In this document: piece by piece, positions 34,561-48,125 of the stretch
Layout of the letters: every line of letters begins with the position of its first letter
Position numbering within the stretch: the stretch's first letter is position 1
Origin: Epiperipatus broadwayi
Taxonomy: Eukaryota > Onychophora > Udeonychophora > Euonychophora > Peripatidae
NCBI GenBank assembly: GCA_028023455.1
Contig: JAQFVV010000055.1
Location: 4,616,030-4,680,029 of the forward strand
Reading direction: 5' to 3'
Length of the DNA stretch: 64,000 nt
The notes under the pieces: model-generated
Seen by the model: the letters and a program-made list of their open reading frames with translations, nothing else
The model's database searches: none
What the model was told of the DNA's origin: nothing
Program-made: the position numbers and the translations under genes

Positions 34561-37500
34561 TTAGATGAAAAATTTAGTATAATATTTTCATTGAATTAAA
34601 ATTTGAATTATGCTATCTGCTTCTGGGCCTTTCCTGGTTTAAGACAAACAAATAACTACAGCTTCTATTAGATGGATATTAGAGGAAAATTATGAAAGAG
34701 AAACTTGCAATTCTATTTTAGTGATCCTTTTTTTCATTCTATTAATCTTGGATTTAGAAGTCTGATATATAAGATTAGCAAACTCATTATCCATGACAAT
34801 AGTAGTCCTTTTAGAAGTAGTGGTACATCCACCAAGTTTATATAAAAGGGCTCAATTTTTATAACTACCTTTTGTAAAAAAAATTTCTCCATGATCTCTC
34901 CATTTTGCCTTTCTGATATCACTATGATTTTACAAATTTGTCAGCAATTTTTTGATCTTTGATAGACAAAAATTGACTATAAAGAACACTTTTTTTTTTT
35001 CAAACTGGAATGAATTATTTGTGATATTCATGAGAGATTGACTCTCTAGCATCTATTATTATTAAGAGTTTCTTCAACCTATCATAGTAAAATCAAATTG
35101 AAGAAATTCTATTAATATTCTGTTAGTGATGATATAGATTCCAATTAGCTTCTGATAAATTCCATTCCAGAACAGGATAACTTAATTATAGAATTGTGGA
35201 TTCCAAGAATGATTAGATTTAGTTTATAATGGCTATGGGTGAAATGATTGAATATTACATTAGCAAGTAACAAAATATAAATCAAGAGTTGCTTCTGTTC
35301 TTTATCTGTCTGAATGGAATGATTCTTTTTGTTTGGCATTTATTGTAAAGTAAGTACACGTTTTTAAATCCATCCATTCTGAAAAGTTAACAACTAATTC
35401 TCTTTTACATATTCCTAAAGATAATTGTGAGAATTGAAATTTATAAATGCAGAAGGTGTAGGAAAATTTGAAGAGAAGAGTAGGTCAATTTGTATTGTGG
35501 TGGGCAAAAATTGTAAATATTGTATACATAAAAATTACCTGTCTGATTGTGATTGCAATATCATTTGAACTATTTTTAATAGAAGTTGTTTGCTTTACAA
35601 GGTGATTTAAAACAAAAGTTGCTGTATTATGTTTAGTATGCATTTTATCGACAATCAATGTAAGTTGTTTGTAGAACAGGTTAATATCTTAATTTTAGTA
35701 TTTAATTAGTTGATTAAATGATGGCAGAAATATGTGAGAAATATTGGAGAGCTGTAATAATTGAATAAATTTTTCAATAAAGAATGCAGTTATTTGTAAA
35801 CTACTGAATTTGGATTTAAGGATGATGCTTATTAAATGTTTTTTTTGTTTGAAATATAATTTTATAAGGATTAAAAACTTATAAAAATTTTAAAAAAAAT
35901 ACAATTTGAAACATTTGGGATATATATAAATGAATACACCAAACTTCTCCTTTTTAAAAGTTGATTTTTACATGATTATTATAAATGTATAACTACACTC
36001 CAATGTATTCTTTTATATATATTGAATATATAAACTATTTTTGAAAAGAAAATTGTGTAGGTGATATTTTAAACATTTGGGATATGAGTTGGAACAATGT
36101 AGGATCTATTGTTAGTTTTTCAAGAAAATACATTGAGAGGAAGAATAAAGGTAAGAACTTAAAGAGTTTTAAATAGTTGCTTATTTAAAGCTATAGATAT
36201 AATGAAAATAAATAACTTAAAAACTGAAAATAAGTAAATGAAATGTGAGACTGAAAAGATAGAAATCGAAAATAAATAATGCAGCTATTTAAAGTGTTCA
36301 TATATTAGAAACTTGAATGAGTAATAATAAAGAATGCAATAAAAATAAAATTTAATTAAAATATATAATGTGTAGAATAATTTTTTCAGACTCTTACAAT
36401 AACATTTAGTGAACTTCATTCTTAGAATTCTACTAAGGTAAGTCATTATAACATAATATGAATTTATAGCTGTCTACTTATTTGCTAAGGTAAGACATTT
36501 TAGTACTATCAAAATTTTTCATTTAAATTTTTTTTAAGGCTAATCACGTTATACAACAATTGTTTTGATCATCAGAAAACTTGATAAGTTATGTTTTTGA
36601 AACAGTGAAATTGTCTCTTAAAGTCCAGTACCGATATGATTGAAATTACTCTGTTCGACAAGGTATCTTAAAATTCAATTATAGACACTGGATGAGTACA
36701 AGTATTGTTTCGAAAATCTATTTATTTAAAGGGTTGGTTTTATTGTAGGGTTGGAATCCAATATTTATTGTAAAAAAAAAAAAGGCTTCTATTGTTGTTT
36801 GTTTATTAAAGAATCAGATGAAGAATAAATTGTTTATTAAAGAATCAGATGAAGAATAAATTAATTACATAAATTGATCAATTTATAGAAAATGTTAAAA
36901 AATTGCATTAAGTAAAAACAATAAGAGAAGGCATCAGCCAAGTTTCCTTAACTGTAATTCATTAGGGTTTCAAATATTTTAAAGAGTTAATGAATTATAA
37001 AAAAGTTGTTTTGCATTATGTTCTTGCCTATACAATGGATAAAATATTAATAGTAAAGGCTGTTGTTAAAAAGTCAATCTGAACAAGTGGTGATCTTGAA
37101 GTTTTATTCCATGATCATATTTTTTAAACTGTAATATAAAATTAATTTGTGTGTAATTAAGGGGGTATAGTATATAATAATTTTTATTTTCTCAAAGTCT
37201 TTATCTTGCAGCTATGGAGAGAGTATCCTTGCAATTGACATCGTTGTTTGATATTTTAGTACGGTGCTAGTGAGGAGGGTGATTTACTTTTCCAAATAGA
37301 ATTACAATCTGACACTGCACTAGTAAGATTCATTGATCATTATACAGTTTAACATCATCTAATATTAGCACAAAGTAAATTAAAATTTAAGTTTTAATAA
37401 GATTATTAAAAAGAAATAGATTTAAAGTGAATGATTTATATATTCATGCTCTCATTTCAGGAAACTTAACATTGGCCTATATAAATGTATTTAAGTTTGA

Positions 37501-39939
37501 AAATATGACAGTCATTCTTATTTTTTCAAAGTCTCTATCTTGTGGCTTGTGCGAAAGTATCATTGCATTTAACATCGCTGTTTAATATTATAGTGTGGCA
37601 TGTGGTTACACCTTCTAAATAGAAAAAAATACTTTCCTAGAATTTAGTTAAATGAAAATGATTGGAGATGGTTTTAAGTTTCAATAGAATAATTTTTTTA
37701 CATTTTGAATATTATAGAACTGTATGCTCATGGTATATTGTTATCCAATAGCAGATTCTTTATGAAATTATACACTATTTTAATAAAAATTAGAATGAAC
37801 AATTTTTTGTAAATCATAAATAATAAAAAATATTTACTGTATTTTTTAATTTTAAGATTCATTGTAGATATTTTTGTGCGTGTATGTATACATTATTCAT
37901 ACAGTTGCAGATATTTGCTGCAAGTTTTGGTTATACAAACCACACACAATAGTGATTAAATTTGAACTTTTTTTTTTTGTAAATTTATTACTAGCCACTT
38001 GACAATAATCAGGTACCCACATATACTAATCCACCTTTTTCAGGCTCTATCCCCATTTTTTGTTCGTATTAAATATCCACCCACCCCACCCCCCCTTAAA
38101 AATATCAATCTTTCCTTCCTCTGCTTGTGTGTTTTAAAGATTTCAATCTCATGTATAACATAGCTTTCATAATTCCTACATTCTAATTTTATTATTTTTA
38201 TATTTTTTCATAGTAAATAATGTTTTCAACAATTGTTTTTATTGTTTTTTATATTTCTGTCTTTATGCTTCCAAAGTATCTTTTTTTGTTCTTTGCCAAA
38301 ATTTACATCTTTTCTCATTTCTTAAACATCAAAATTTCTGCTTCATATAAAGCTACATTCCAGACATATCATTTAATAAATCTCTCTCCTAGATGTAACC
38401 TAATGTTCCACTAAATAACTTTAATAAACCATGTTTAATCATTGTAATTTTTATTTTTTTTAATATTACTCTTCAACTTCCTAAGTGATTCAAATCAATT
38501 GTCTGTGTTTATCTTTTTGTGGTAAACCTTGACTGTAACTGGTTAATGTTAAGAACATTTAAAAATTTTTTTTAATAATCTTTGGAACTTCATCTTATAT
38601 TATGTCTATCAAGAAGGTATAAATTAACAAAACTGATAATGGAAAAAATAAAACTTATACAAAATAAATATGGAAGTGGGAAGTGAGTACATTAAAATTT
38701 AATTTTTTGAATTCAGTAATGAAAATGAATCTTAAAGAAGTTTAAATGTTTCACCTAAGGCTAAAAATAAAAGTAGAAAATAAGAGTAGCTTTGAAAATG
38801 GCTATAACAATAATCTAGCCTCAGAAGATTTTGCAATACCTGTAACACAAAATGAGAATTAGCATTTATAGAAAAACTGGTTTATGTGCATACATGTATA
38901 AGTATTTATAATCCCCCCAAAAAATTCTTAAAATTGAAAAGAAAAAAAAAAATTGTAATATCAAATGCATTAATAATGTTGAGTCAAAATAAGTGCATAT
39001 GGATTTGTTTTTTTCAAAAGCTTAAAATACATGAAAACATGTAAAATATTTATATGACATCAGCACAAGAATGTATTATTGAATAGAGTGCTTATTTGAT
39101 AAATATTAAACAAATACAAAAATTTTAGCATCAATAAGCGTAGAAATAAATGTAATCTGAAAGCTGGCAGTATATTAAATATAACAAGATAATATTATGT
39201 ATTTCTGTGTCACATCATTTAAGTACAATTCTTCAGTTAATGAAGTATACAACTTTCAAGAGTTCTATTTAAGGTTGGTTAATACCAAATTTAGTTCCTA
39301 CGACTTGCATTCAAACTAAAGACTTCCTAGCCATACAACTTTATTATCCTCATTTAAAATATATTCTATTTTGAGAACATTTAAATAGTTTTCATCAGTA
39401 TTGAGGTCACTTTTTTTATATTTTGTATTTTTTTCTCATCATTTAGCTATTTGAGTTTGTGTTTTTATAATGTATTATGGGCATGATTCCACTATTCACA
39501 TTTCTAACTTCACAAATTTAAATTTTGGGTAAAAATTTTTACTATGCGATTTTTATTTTAAAATAATGTATAATTATATCTATTAAAACATTTAGTTTTC
39601 AGGTCAAATTTAGTTGTAAAATTTAATAGGAGAATTACTTCTTTTTTTATTTATTTAACATTTAATTATTTTATTTATATTGATTCACAAAGCAGAATAG
39701 CTCAAGTCCATACCTTTTTTTTTTTTTTAATATTTTACTGGGGAAATACCCTGATTCTCGGATATGCTTCCACCAATAGTTATAAAAATAGTACACATGT
39801 TTAGAATATATTATTGTTTCTGGTTAATCATTGCCTCGGATGTCTTTTTTTTTTTTTTGTAATTTGTTACAAATGCTGATTTTGTAATATTTGAATACAA
39901 GCATAATTCATATTCTTGGAGTTTAGATGTAAGTATAAG
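34561..39939. other. Intron segment with small duplications, no gene seen
   Basis: A perfect 31-bp tandem duplication is at 36800-36830/36831-36861. Segments about 37180-37290 and 37505-37605 are diverged direct repeats (caaagtct-tatcttg, then gtatc-ttgca-tt-acatcg-tgttt). Otherwise the stretch is AT-rich intron with homopolymers, and the open frames near 38220 and 35145 look like chance. Confidence 0.5.
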
Positions 39940-40237
39940 GGATTTGAATACAAGCTTTCATGCTCCCTTCAGCTACTCATTCTATCTCATATGACTAATA
40001 CACAAGACTACACATGTGAAAAAGATAAATGATCTATATGGATTTTATGCTGAACCAGCACTCATCAGTTGGTTCAAATCTTCATTTCCTCACATATATA
40101 TAATCAGTGCTTGGTTTATATTAAGATAGCAAATCTTCAAACTTTAATGGACAGGCTTCAATCTACTCCACCATCCAACTCTTAAGCCATCCATACCATT
40201 GAAAATCTGATAATGGAACGTCCAAATCCCTTGTTGA
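39940..40237 (+). repeat. SINE-like repeat copy A
   Basis: Direct, diverged copy of 43195-43505 (copy B) and reverse complement of 43820-44110 (copy C). Shared words include acatgtgaaaaaga, ctgaaccag, tttatatta, caaactttaatggacag and tcaatct--tccac. Confidence 0.65.
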
Positions 40238-40680
40238 TACTGATTTTAAAATCTAACTCTATATCTTATTTAGCATTTTATCATTGCCTCTTTTTTTAAC
40301 CATTAAAATGGGGTGATTATTAATTGATTGGCATAGTTTGTACAAACATCTCTTAAACTATTATAGGAAAGTGTCTCTATGGGATTTAATAAATCTTTTG
40401 TAGAATATTTGAAACTTTACTATTTTTTTCTTACAATTGATGCTATTGATCTTGAGTTTTTATCCCCAGACATGATGACTATTGCACTGAGAAATGTTAG
40501 TGAAGCAATAAATTTTGTATTAGCACTACCTTACAGGTTTAAGTATTTATTTGATTCCCATTAAGTAATTAAGGAAGTTTATAAAAATTTGTTGTTTCAA
40601 AAATCATTGTTATAGTTTTATTGAATACTTCTATATCATCTAAGATAATAATTTCTGGATGTATTTAAAAATATAATAAA
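40238..40680. other. Intron between repeat clusters
   Basis: Nothing is recognised. A 61-codon open frame at 40379 has no motif. Confidence 0.5.
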
Positions 40681-41485
40681 CAAACCACTAAATATCACAT
40701 GATCACCATTTCTTATGCTCACTCAAGCTGTTAAAACAAACAAAACTCTCCATACAGTAGTGCCACTCAGTGCAAGCCAGAGTAATCAATGGAAAAATCT
40801 CTATCTAATGCCTACTCATATAATAGCCCTATACTAGTTTCTAGTTTGGATCTCAGAGCATTAAACACCTAGATCTTAGGATCTAATGCAACCCTCCAGC
40901 AGCCACCTTTTATCTCTACTTAAATATAAAACTGTGAGTCCGAAATTGATACCAATAATATTTTAAAACCAAGCTCACTAATTTATATAGTCCTATAGGT
41001 CTGACCTCAGTTCAGTACCCTTACATTTTGGTATTTTTGGTTCTTTAATACCCATAGCCATCACTATCCTATTAGGCAGGATTGGTATTAAACTACTAAA
41101 CATCACATGATCACTATGCTTGCTCAAGCTGTTAAAACAGGCAAAACTCTCCATACAATAGTGCCACCCTCTGCAAACCAGGGTAATCAATGGATGCAAG
41201 AAGGTTTGTGCATAAAATCCCTATCTAGTGCCTACTCGTCCTTCATCAGTGAAACGCCTTGAATCTCATAGTTTTATAGTTAAATAGAGATAAAAGATGG
41301 CTGCTGGAGGGTTGCATTAGATCCTAAGATCTAGAATGCTCTCAAATCCATAAGCTAGAAACTAGTCTGGGGATATTGGATGAGTAGGCACTAGATAGGG
41401 TTTTTGTGCCCAAACTTTTTTGCATCCATTGATTACTCTGGCCTACACTGAGTGGCACTACTGTATGAAGAGTTTTGGCTGTTAT
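40681..41485. repeat. Inverted-repeat cluster with three copies of one unit
   Basis: The left arm is about 40727-40940 and the right arm, its reverse complement, about 41265-41482 (ttgcattagatcctaagatct on the right against agatcttaggatctaatgca on the left). Between them, 41092-41228 is a third, direct partial copy (catcacatgatcac, gctgttaaaaca, caaaactctccataca, gtgcctactc). The arms are diverged but would form a long stem of about 210 bp. This looks like a fold-back or nested insertion of one repeat family. The 68-codon open frame inside is not a gene. Confidence 0.72.
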
Positions 41486-43140
41486 AATAAATAACAGTAT
41501 ATATATACAGCATCAACATTTCCTTGGGATCCTCTGTGAAAATTTTAGTTTTCTTCATGTATCTCTATCCATAACATCAGCTTGTAAGAAACTTATTTCT
41601 TACTATGCTATTCATTAGTTTTTCTTTCTATTGTTTTTTTAGTCTTCCTTTTCTTTTTCTACTCTCCACTTCCCAAATAATTAGCAACCTATATATTCTT
41701 ATTTAGCATCACAATTTTTTTATTTTCACTCCAACCACTTCTCTGATCTCCAACAATCCATTCTCATTGCTAACAATTTCTCTCTTTTTTTTTTTTGTTA
41801 TCGTTCATGTTTTGATTGTATATAATAATATACTTTTGTACCAGGCTATCTATATTAATTATCATTTTCATATATATTGCACCCCTTTTGCTCATCTCAT
41901 TTTACAAATTTTTCTATAGATCTCTCTCTTTGATGCACTTTGTTCAGAGTGGTTGAAAACTGCCCACTTTCATAAATTTTTTTTATTCCTATCAAAAATC
42001 TGAGCGTCATTTTTTTCTGATGTCAAATATTCTGTTTTTCAAAAATTGATATTTAATTGTGACTTAATGTATTCCTCTGTAAGTTTTCTCATAATATGTT
42101 TAATATCCTCTGACTCCTATACTCTAATTTACTGTCATTTGAAAATAATAAGCTGATTAAATATCTATTGTTATATAATTGTGATGCTTGTTTTTTCACA
42201 TTTTTTTTTATCCATTCTTTCAAAGCCTTTTCAATAACATCCCTGCAATAATCCTTTTCCTGTGAAATGTCCCTCTGAAAACTACTGACAAGCTTTCACT
42301 TGATGTCTATTTAGTTTATATATTCCCTTAATTGCTTTAATCAGTAAATTAACAAGAACCCTGACTCAGTATATAGTAAATGTTTCCTGTTTTGTTTGCT
42401 GTAATATAAAAATGTTTAATAAATTATTAATATTAGAGTATTATTATTTTTTAAATATATTGAGACTACTATTTGTGCCAATAAAAATTCAGCACATACT
42501 AAACAATTTTATATTGTTTTTAAAAATAATTTATTAGAAAGAAATTATATATGTGAAACTGTAAACATTAAAATTAATATTTATTTAAATTGTTTGCAGA
42601 GTATGGGTATAAATAAAACAAAGTTGATTTTATAATGGACTCCATTACGAGCTTTATTCAATTATTAAATATTACATCTCTACTTTAAAATAATTACAAT
42701 TGGGTAAAGCTCAGTAATGAAGAAAGATACTGGATTATGGATAAAATATTAGCCATCTTAAGATTAAAATATGGATGGAAAACTGGTAAAATTCTAACCA
42801 TTCTGCAGTTGGAAAATTGCATTATTTTTAATTGTGCCTCTAAGATAAGAGTATTTGCCTAGCAATAGGCAGTTTTACGTGCATGTATGCACACTTATAT
42901 TAGGATGTATAATTACTAAAAAAGATTAGCTTCTACTCCTAGATTTAACAGCAATTACTTTAAGTCGCTTTAACAAAATAGAAATAATGGATTATTATCA
43001 TCAAAAAGAGTTGTTAATATTTTCCTAAAGATTTGTGATGATGGTATTTTAGATGTGATATGCTGGACTATTTCCATCATCTATCATTAAATGTTGAATG
43101 TCTACAAAATTTAAAATTTTTCTAAATGCAAACAACTTTT
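41486..43140. other. AT-rich intron, no gene seen
   Basis: T-rich stretches and short frames only. Confidence 0.55.
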
Positions 43141-43143
43141 AGT

Positions 43144-44110
43144 AATATTTAAATAAAAGTATGTTATATATACTTTTAAGCTAGATGAATTATAGGTGTT
43201 TGAACCCAGCCTCCCAAAGCTCCCTTTTGTCATCAACTACATCTTATACAACTGATATACATTACGACATACATGTGAAAAAGAGTAATGATCTACAATA
43301 TACGTATTTCGTTCTGAACCAGCCCTCAACAATTGGTCCAGATCATCTCCTATACATACATATAATCTGTGCTCGGTTTATATTAAAATAGCACATTTTC
43401 AAACTTTAATGGACAGACTTCAATCTTATCCACTCTCCAACTCTTCAGCCATTCATATCATTGAAAAATCGATGATGGCATGTTCAAGGCCCTTGTTTGC
43501 CAATTTTGTTATAATGTTTTCATAAGGTATTCTGACTCCTTGTATGCTTAACCTTTAGCCCATTTAAATACACAAAGGAGGATGGGAAAAATATAGTATG
43601 ACTATGTAATATTTAAATACCAGTATATTATATATACTTTTAAGCTAGTTGTAATTATAGAGGGTTTGGATGACAAAAGGGAGCTTGAAAATGTGGATTC
43701 AAATCTCCAATAGTTACATCTAGCTTAAAAATGTATATAATAGACTTGTATTTAAATGGGCTTAAGATCCTGCATATGAGAGGTCAGAATGACTTAAAGT
43801 CAACATGAATATGACAACAAAATTGGCAGTCAAGGGCTTTGAGCATGCCATCATCAACTGAAGAGTTGGAGAGTGGAGAAGATTGAAGGCTGTCCATTAA
43901 AGTTTGATTTGCTATCTTAATATAAGCCGAGCACTGGTTTCATATATGTATGGATGGGCCAACTGATGAGATTTGGTTCAGCACGAAATGCGTATATCGG
44001 AGATCATTGATCTTTTTTGCAAGTATGTGGATGTGTGTATCGGTTGTATAAGATGGAGTGGATAACAAAAGGGAACTTGAAAGTCTGGGTTCAAATTCTA
44101 TATAATTACA
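43144..44110. repeat. Palindromic cluster of SINE-like repeat copies B and C
   Basis: Copy B (43195-43505) and copy C (about 43820-44110, reverse complement) face each other. A third partial unit lies at about 43660-43725. The AT-rich flank with atatacttttaagctag occurs at about 43166 and again at 43630. Read outward, the units end with a gacaaaagggagctt segment followed by gggttcaaat, a pol III B-box-like word as in tRNA-derived SINEs. No A box is convincing, so SINE status is tentative. The whole could form a large hairpin. Confidence 0.6.
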
Positions 44111-47100
44111 ACTGTTAGTAATAGCACAAAAATGTAGTAATGTGTTATCTATTTGTGTGTTATTACTAATAATTGTTTGTATTTGGAAAAAATTAAAGTT
44201 TAAAATTTTATAGTCATTCTAACGTTTAATGATAGATGATGGAAATAGTTTAAAAATTATCAAAACTTATTAATAATGTTTTATAATTTTTCTACAAAGA
44301 GATTAAGCTTCAAGTTAGCAAAACAGCTATTTTTTTCCAATTTCAGATCCTTAACCCCCACCAATGATTACTTTCTGGTTGAGCAGTTTGACACTAAGAT
44401 ATTAGTTTAACCCTTGTAAGAAATAGATTTTATCATATCAATTACTCCTTCAGAATTATCCTATGGGCATCTTTCTTAGAATAAGTATTAAGGATGAACT
44501 GTGGATCAAAAGTATTCTTAATAGTTTTGACCTAAAAGGAAGAGATTTATTCTTTTTATTTCTGGAAGCAATATCTGAATACATTGCTCTTACTTCAGTA
44601 TTCTTATGCATACTTTTAACGGAATGGAATCATTGTTCATAACTTTTCAATTAGAGCAATATTTTTCATAAACAAAATGAAATCCAAATAATTCTGTTTT
44701 TCAAGTACATGTTAAGATATATATCATTTTCCAATTATAAATTATACATAATAAAATAGACCAGAAATATTTGAGCAAATGATATACAAAGGGTAAGCAT
44801 CACGTTTTTAAAAAAATAAAATTAGTTTATGTTTATTGTATTTTTTGTAATTATCTCTGATTTAGAAAAAAATATAATATGAAAATTCATTATCTACCTT
44901 GTTGATAACAAATTTGTATTTTGGAATGATATAGTATTGATTAATCATTATTTTATTAAATGACAACTTATATTAAGATAATAATAATAGATCACTTTCA
45001 CTCTAGCTGAATAGTTAGGTTAGATATATATTATTATATTAACTGATAAATATAATAATTAACTAATAGAACATTTTATAAATAATATATTAATTAAGTA
45101 CATTAAATTGTAATTATTTGTAATGGTAATCACCACTTTTTATTTTTAAAATATATTAGTCTGTTGGCATAATAATGCTAATGATAATTTTGTTTTAAAA
45201 GTTATTTCTACTAAACAATATTTATTATATTTATGTAAATCAGCCAGTCAGCATTAACTGATGAAATATTAAAGACAATTTTCTATTTACAAAATAGGCT
45301 TCTTGTCTCGGGTGAATATTGTATAAGCGAAATTCGTTAGTTTTCTATTCTATCATGTCAGCCATTTGATGGCGCTATTTATATGCAAAAACACAAAAGT
45401 ACCGAAATTCTGATTCATAATTCTTGTTAACTATTGAAAATGGTATCTTAAAATGTTACCAGATCATGAAAAAAAGAAAAAAAAAACACAATTTTTTTAT
45501 ACACCCTATATGTCAGGAAGTCTTTATAAAGTTCAGTTCATGTAAGTAGAGACTGCTTGTACTATTATTTTATTACAGTGGTGTATTAGTCTTTAGTGAA
45601 AATAAACATATCAAAGCTTAATGGATGTTTTACTTAATGGAGAGTACATAAATAAAAATATATCTGATAAAAGTAGAAGAAATTATCTGAAAGATAAAGC
45701 AAATCATTAAATTTATATTAAGAAGATTGCTTGAACTTATCACTTAAATCAACCACTTTTTGTATGTAGGCTGTAATAAGATATTACAGAAAATAAAGCT
45801 TTCATGTGCCCAAATAAAATTATAAAAGATAAACTAAAGATGATATTAAACTAAGCATGATGTCCACATTAATTATATTCCAGAGAACAATTATCAAAAT
45901 AATCATTTCTAAATCAAATCATATAAATTAAGAACTGATGCTATTACCAGTAATTAATCTTGATAATATTTGTTGATTTACAGAATCAGCAAGTGTTGAG
46001 TATTTCAAGTAAATAATAAATCTTTTTTCATGCATTATCAATATAAAATCTCAAATTGATTTGATATTCAAGATCTTGAAAACAAATTGGCTGAATACAT
46101 AGTTACATATTTTCATTGATCACCATTTAAACAAAATATATATGTTCTAAAAGATTTCTTCAGAAGTTAATTAATAAATCTTCATAGACTTTTTATCCTA
46201 ATCATTTGATATCCTTAGTAATTTATTAGGACTATTTGATGTTTTAAATACATTTGTTTCATTTTCAGTTATGCAACTGTGAATAACTTTTACTATGTGC
46301 TTATCTAATATTAAATAAATAATCAGTTTCTCTGTATGGATTTACATAAATTCTATGTAAAAATCTATGAAAGAATACTTCTAAAAAACTTATTTAATTA
46401 TAACTTAGGAAGTTTTCAAATTTCTGCACGTGGTTAAGCAGTCAAATTTAGTCAAAGTTTGACACAAAGATATAAAGTCAGAAGTAATATAATATTTAAG
46501 TGTGCAATAGTGAAATTATTAAGAAAATACGAATAGTTATTGCATTATAGAGAACACTCTGGGATGTGAGCTCATATCCTTCTCTGGGGTTAATGAAATT
46601 ATGATGAATAATAATGGTTGCTATAGCTATTACTAATGTTTTAATGAATTTTAAACTGAAGAATTTGAGTATTTTTAATATAGAATAAATAGATAGGTAT
46701 TGAAAATAAATATGTAGATGTTTTTACTTTGTTATACGCTTATAAATACCAATTTTACTAGTGCTGCAATGAAAATTTCAGATGATGTAATCAATTATTA
46801 TAAGTAGATTTATAAAGATAGGTCGATTTTAAAAGAAATATTGTAAACAAAAGGAGCACATTAATTTTGAATTTGTCAATTATATGTTTATAGTGCTTGT
46901 ACATTTGCTTAAAAATTTTTTTTGTAAATGTTTAAATACAAATTATATGTTGAATCCAAATAATTTCTCAATAATTAATTTCATAGTTGTTCCGCCTGAC
47001 TTTTTACAACAAAATTTATTATGCATCAATGAATAATATAGTCAGTATAAGACCAGAGATAGTTTCATTTAAAAATTACTAAGATAAAGTGAAAATAAAA

Positions 47101-48123
47101 TAGATATTCGAGAAACAAATAATCCATGAGGAGAATTTTGTGTTTAATTATTATCATTATTTCTACAGCTTAGCCCCCCCCCCCCCCCAATTTAATATGG
47201 TTTATTGCTTTTTAAAATAAAATATAACTTGTTATTGAGTATGTGTATACAATTTATGAAATATAATATTGATTTAAATTAATGAAGTGATGTTCATTTT
47301 ATTTTTACTCATGTGATATAGTGTCTATTATTCTTAGTATACTGATTTTATATTTGATATATATTGTTTAAAAAGTTTGTATCATTATCAGAAATAATAA
47401 TTAAAAGCTTTAGATTATGAAGCTAGTACTTCTTAGCTTAATATTTTATCATTATTTGGCATTTTTAATTTCATTTGTATTTTTTCTAATCTCTTTTTTT
47501 TATAATTCTCCATTTTATTTTTGATCATATTTTTTATATTATCACTTTTTTAAAAAAAAAATTTCTTAAATTGTTTAGCATTTTCATTTATATTCTTGAT
47601 TTTCTTAACTAACTACTTTAGTTCTTTGGTACAATAGTGACAATCCTTACTATAGTTTTGTTAACATTTGAACAACAAAGGAATATTGTCAGTTGACATG
47701 GAGAAAGTTAAAAGAAATGTTGGTGAAGCACATAACATTTGTTTCATTATTTATGAGAAGCTCACAAAGATTCAATATTGCAATCAGATAATTAAAGAGG
47801 AAGTGGAAAATGTGCAAACATCAGCATGTTTCTTAATTTATATAATTTTATGGCTTGTTCGTACTAGAATGTAATCATCTTCAAAAATATCAATATTTGA
47901 AAACAATGTTTACATTATGATATGCTAATTTTTCAAAATATTTGAACATTCTGCAGTTGCAATGTGTCATGAAATATAATGGAGTTAATAGACTTAAATT
48001 ATGACATTCCTGCCACTGGGTTTTTCATATTTAGAAGAAGATAGCTTTATTTAATAGCCAGATGTAATTGGGAAATGGATACATTTTAATTTGCTTAATC
48101 ATATAACAACTTTCTATCTATTT
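44111..48123. other. AT-rich intron, no gene seen
   Basis: It contains a 15-base C run at 47174-47188, striking in this AT-rich sequence. A patch at about 45290-45520 ending tacaccctatatg could be an old mariner-type element but has no partner end that I can see. The 68-codon frame at 47668 has no motif. Confidence 0.5.
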
Positions 48124-48125
48124 AT

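Noticed and set aside
40993-41199. 68-codon minus-strand open frame
   Set aside because: It lies inside a multi-copy repeat cluster and is not kept open in the other copies.
45290-45520. Possible mariner element ending tacaccctatatg
   Set aside because: No matching inverted end or TA duplication could be found nearby.
47174-47188. 15-base C run
   Set aside because: A simple homopolymer. Notable in this composition but without other evidence of function.
47668-47874. 68-codon open frame with a plausible soluble start and hydrophobic end
   Set aside because: No splice context, family signature or conserved wording supports it in an otherwise empty intron.
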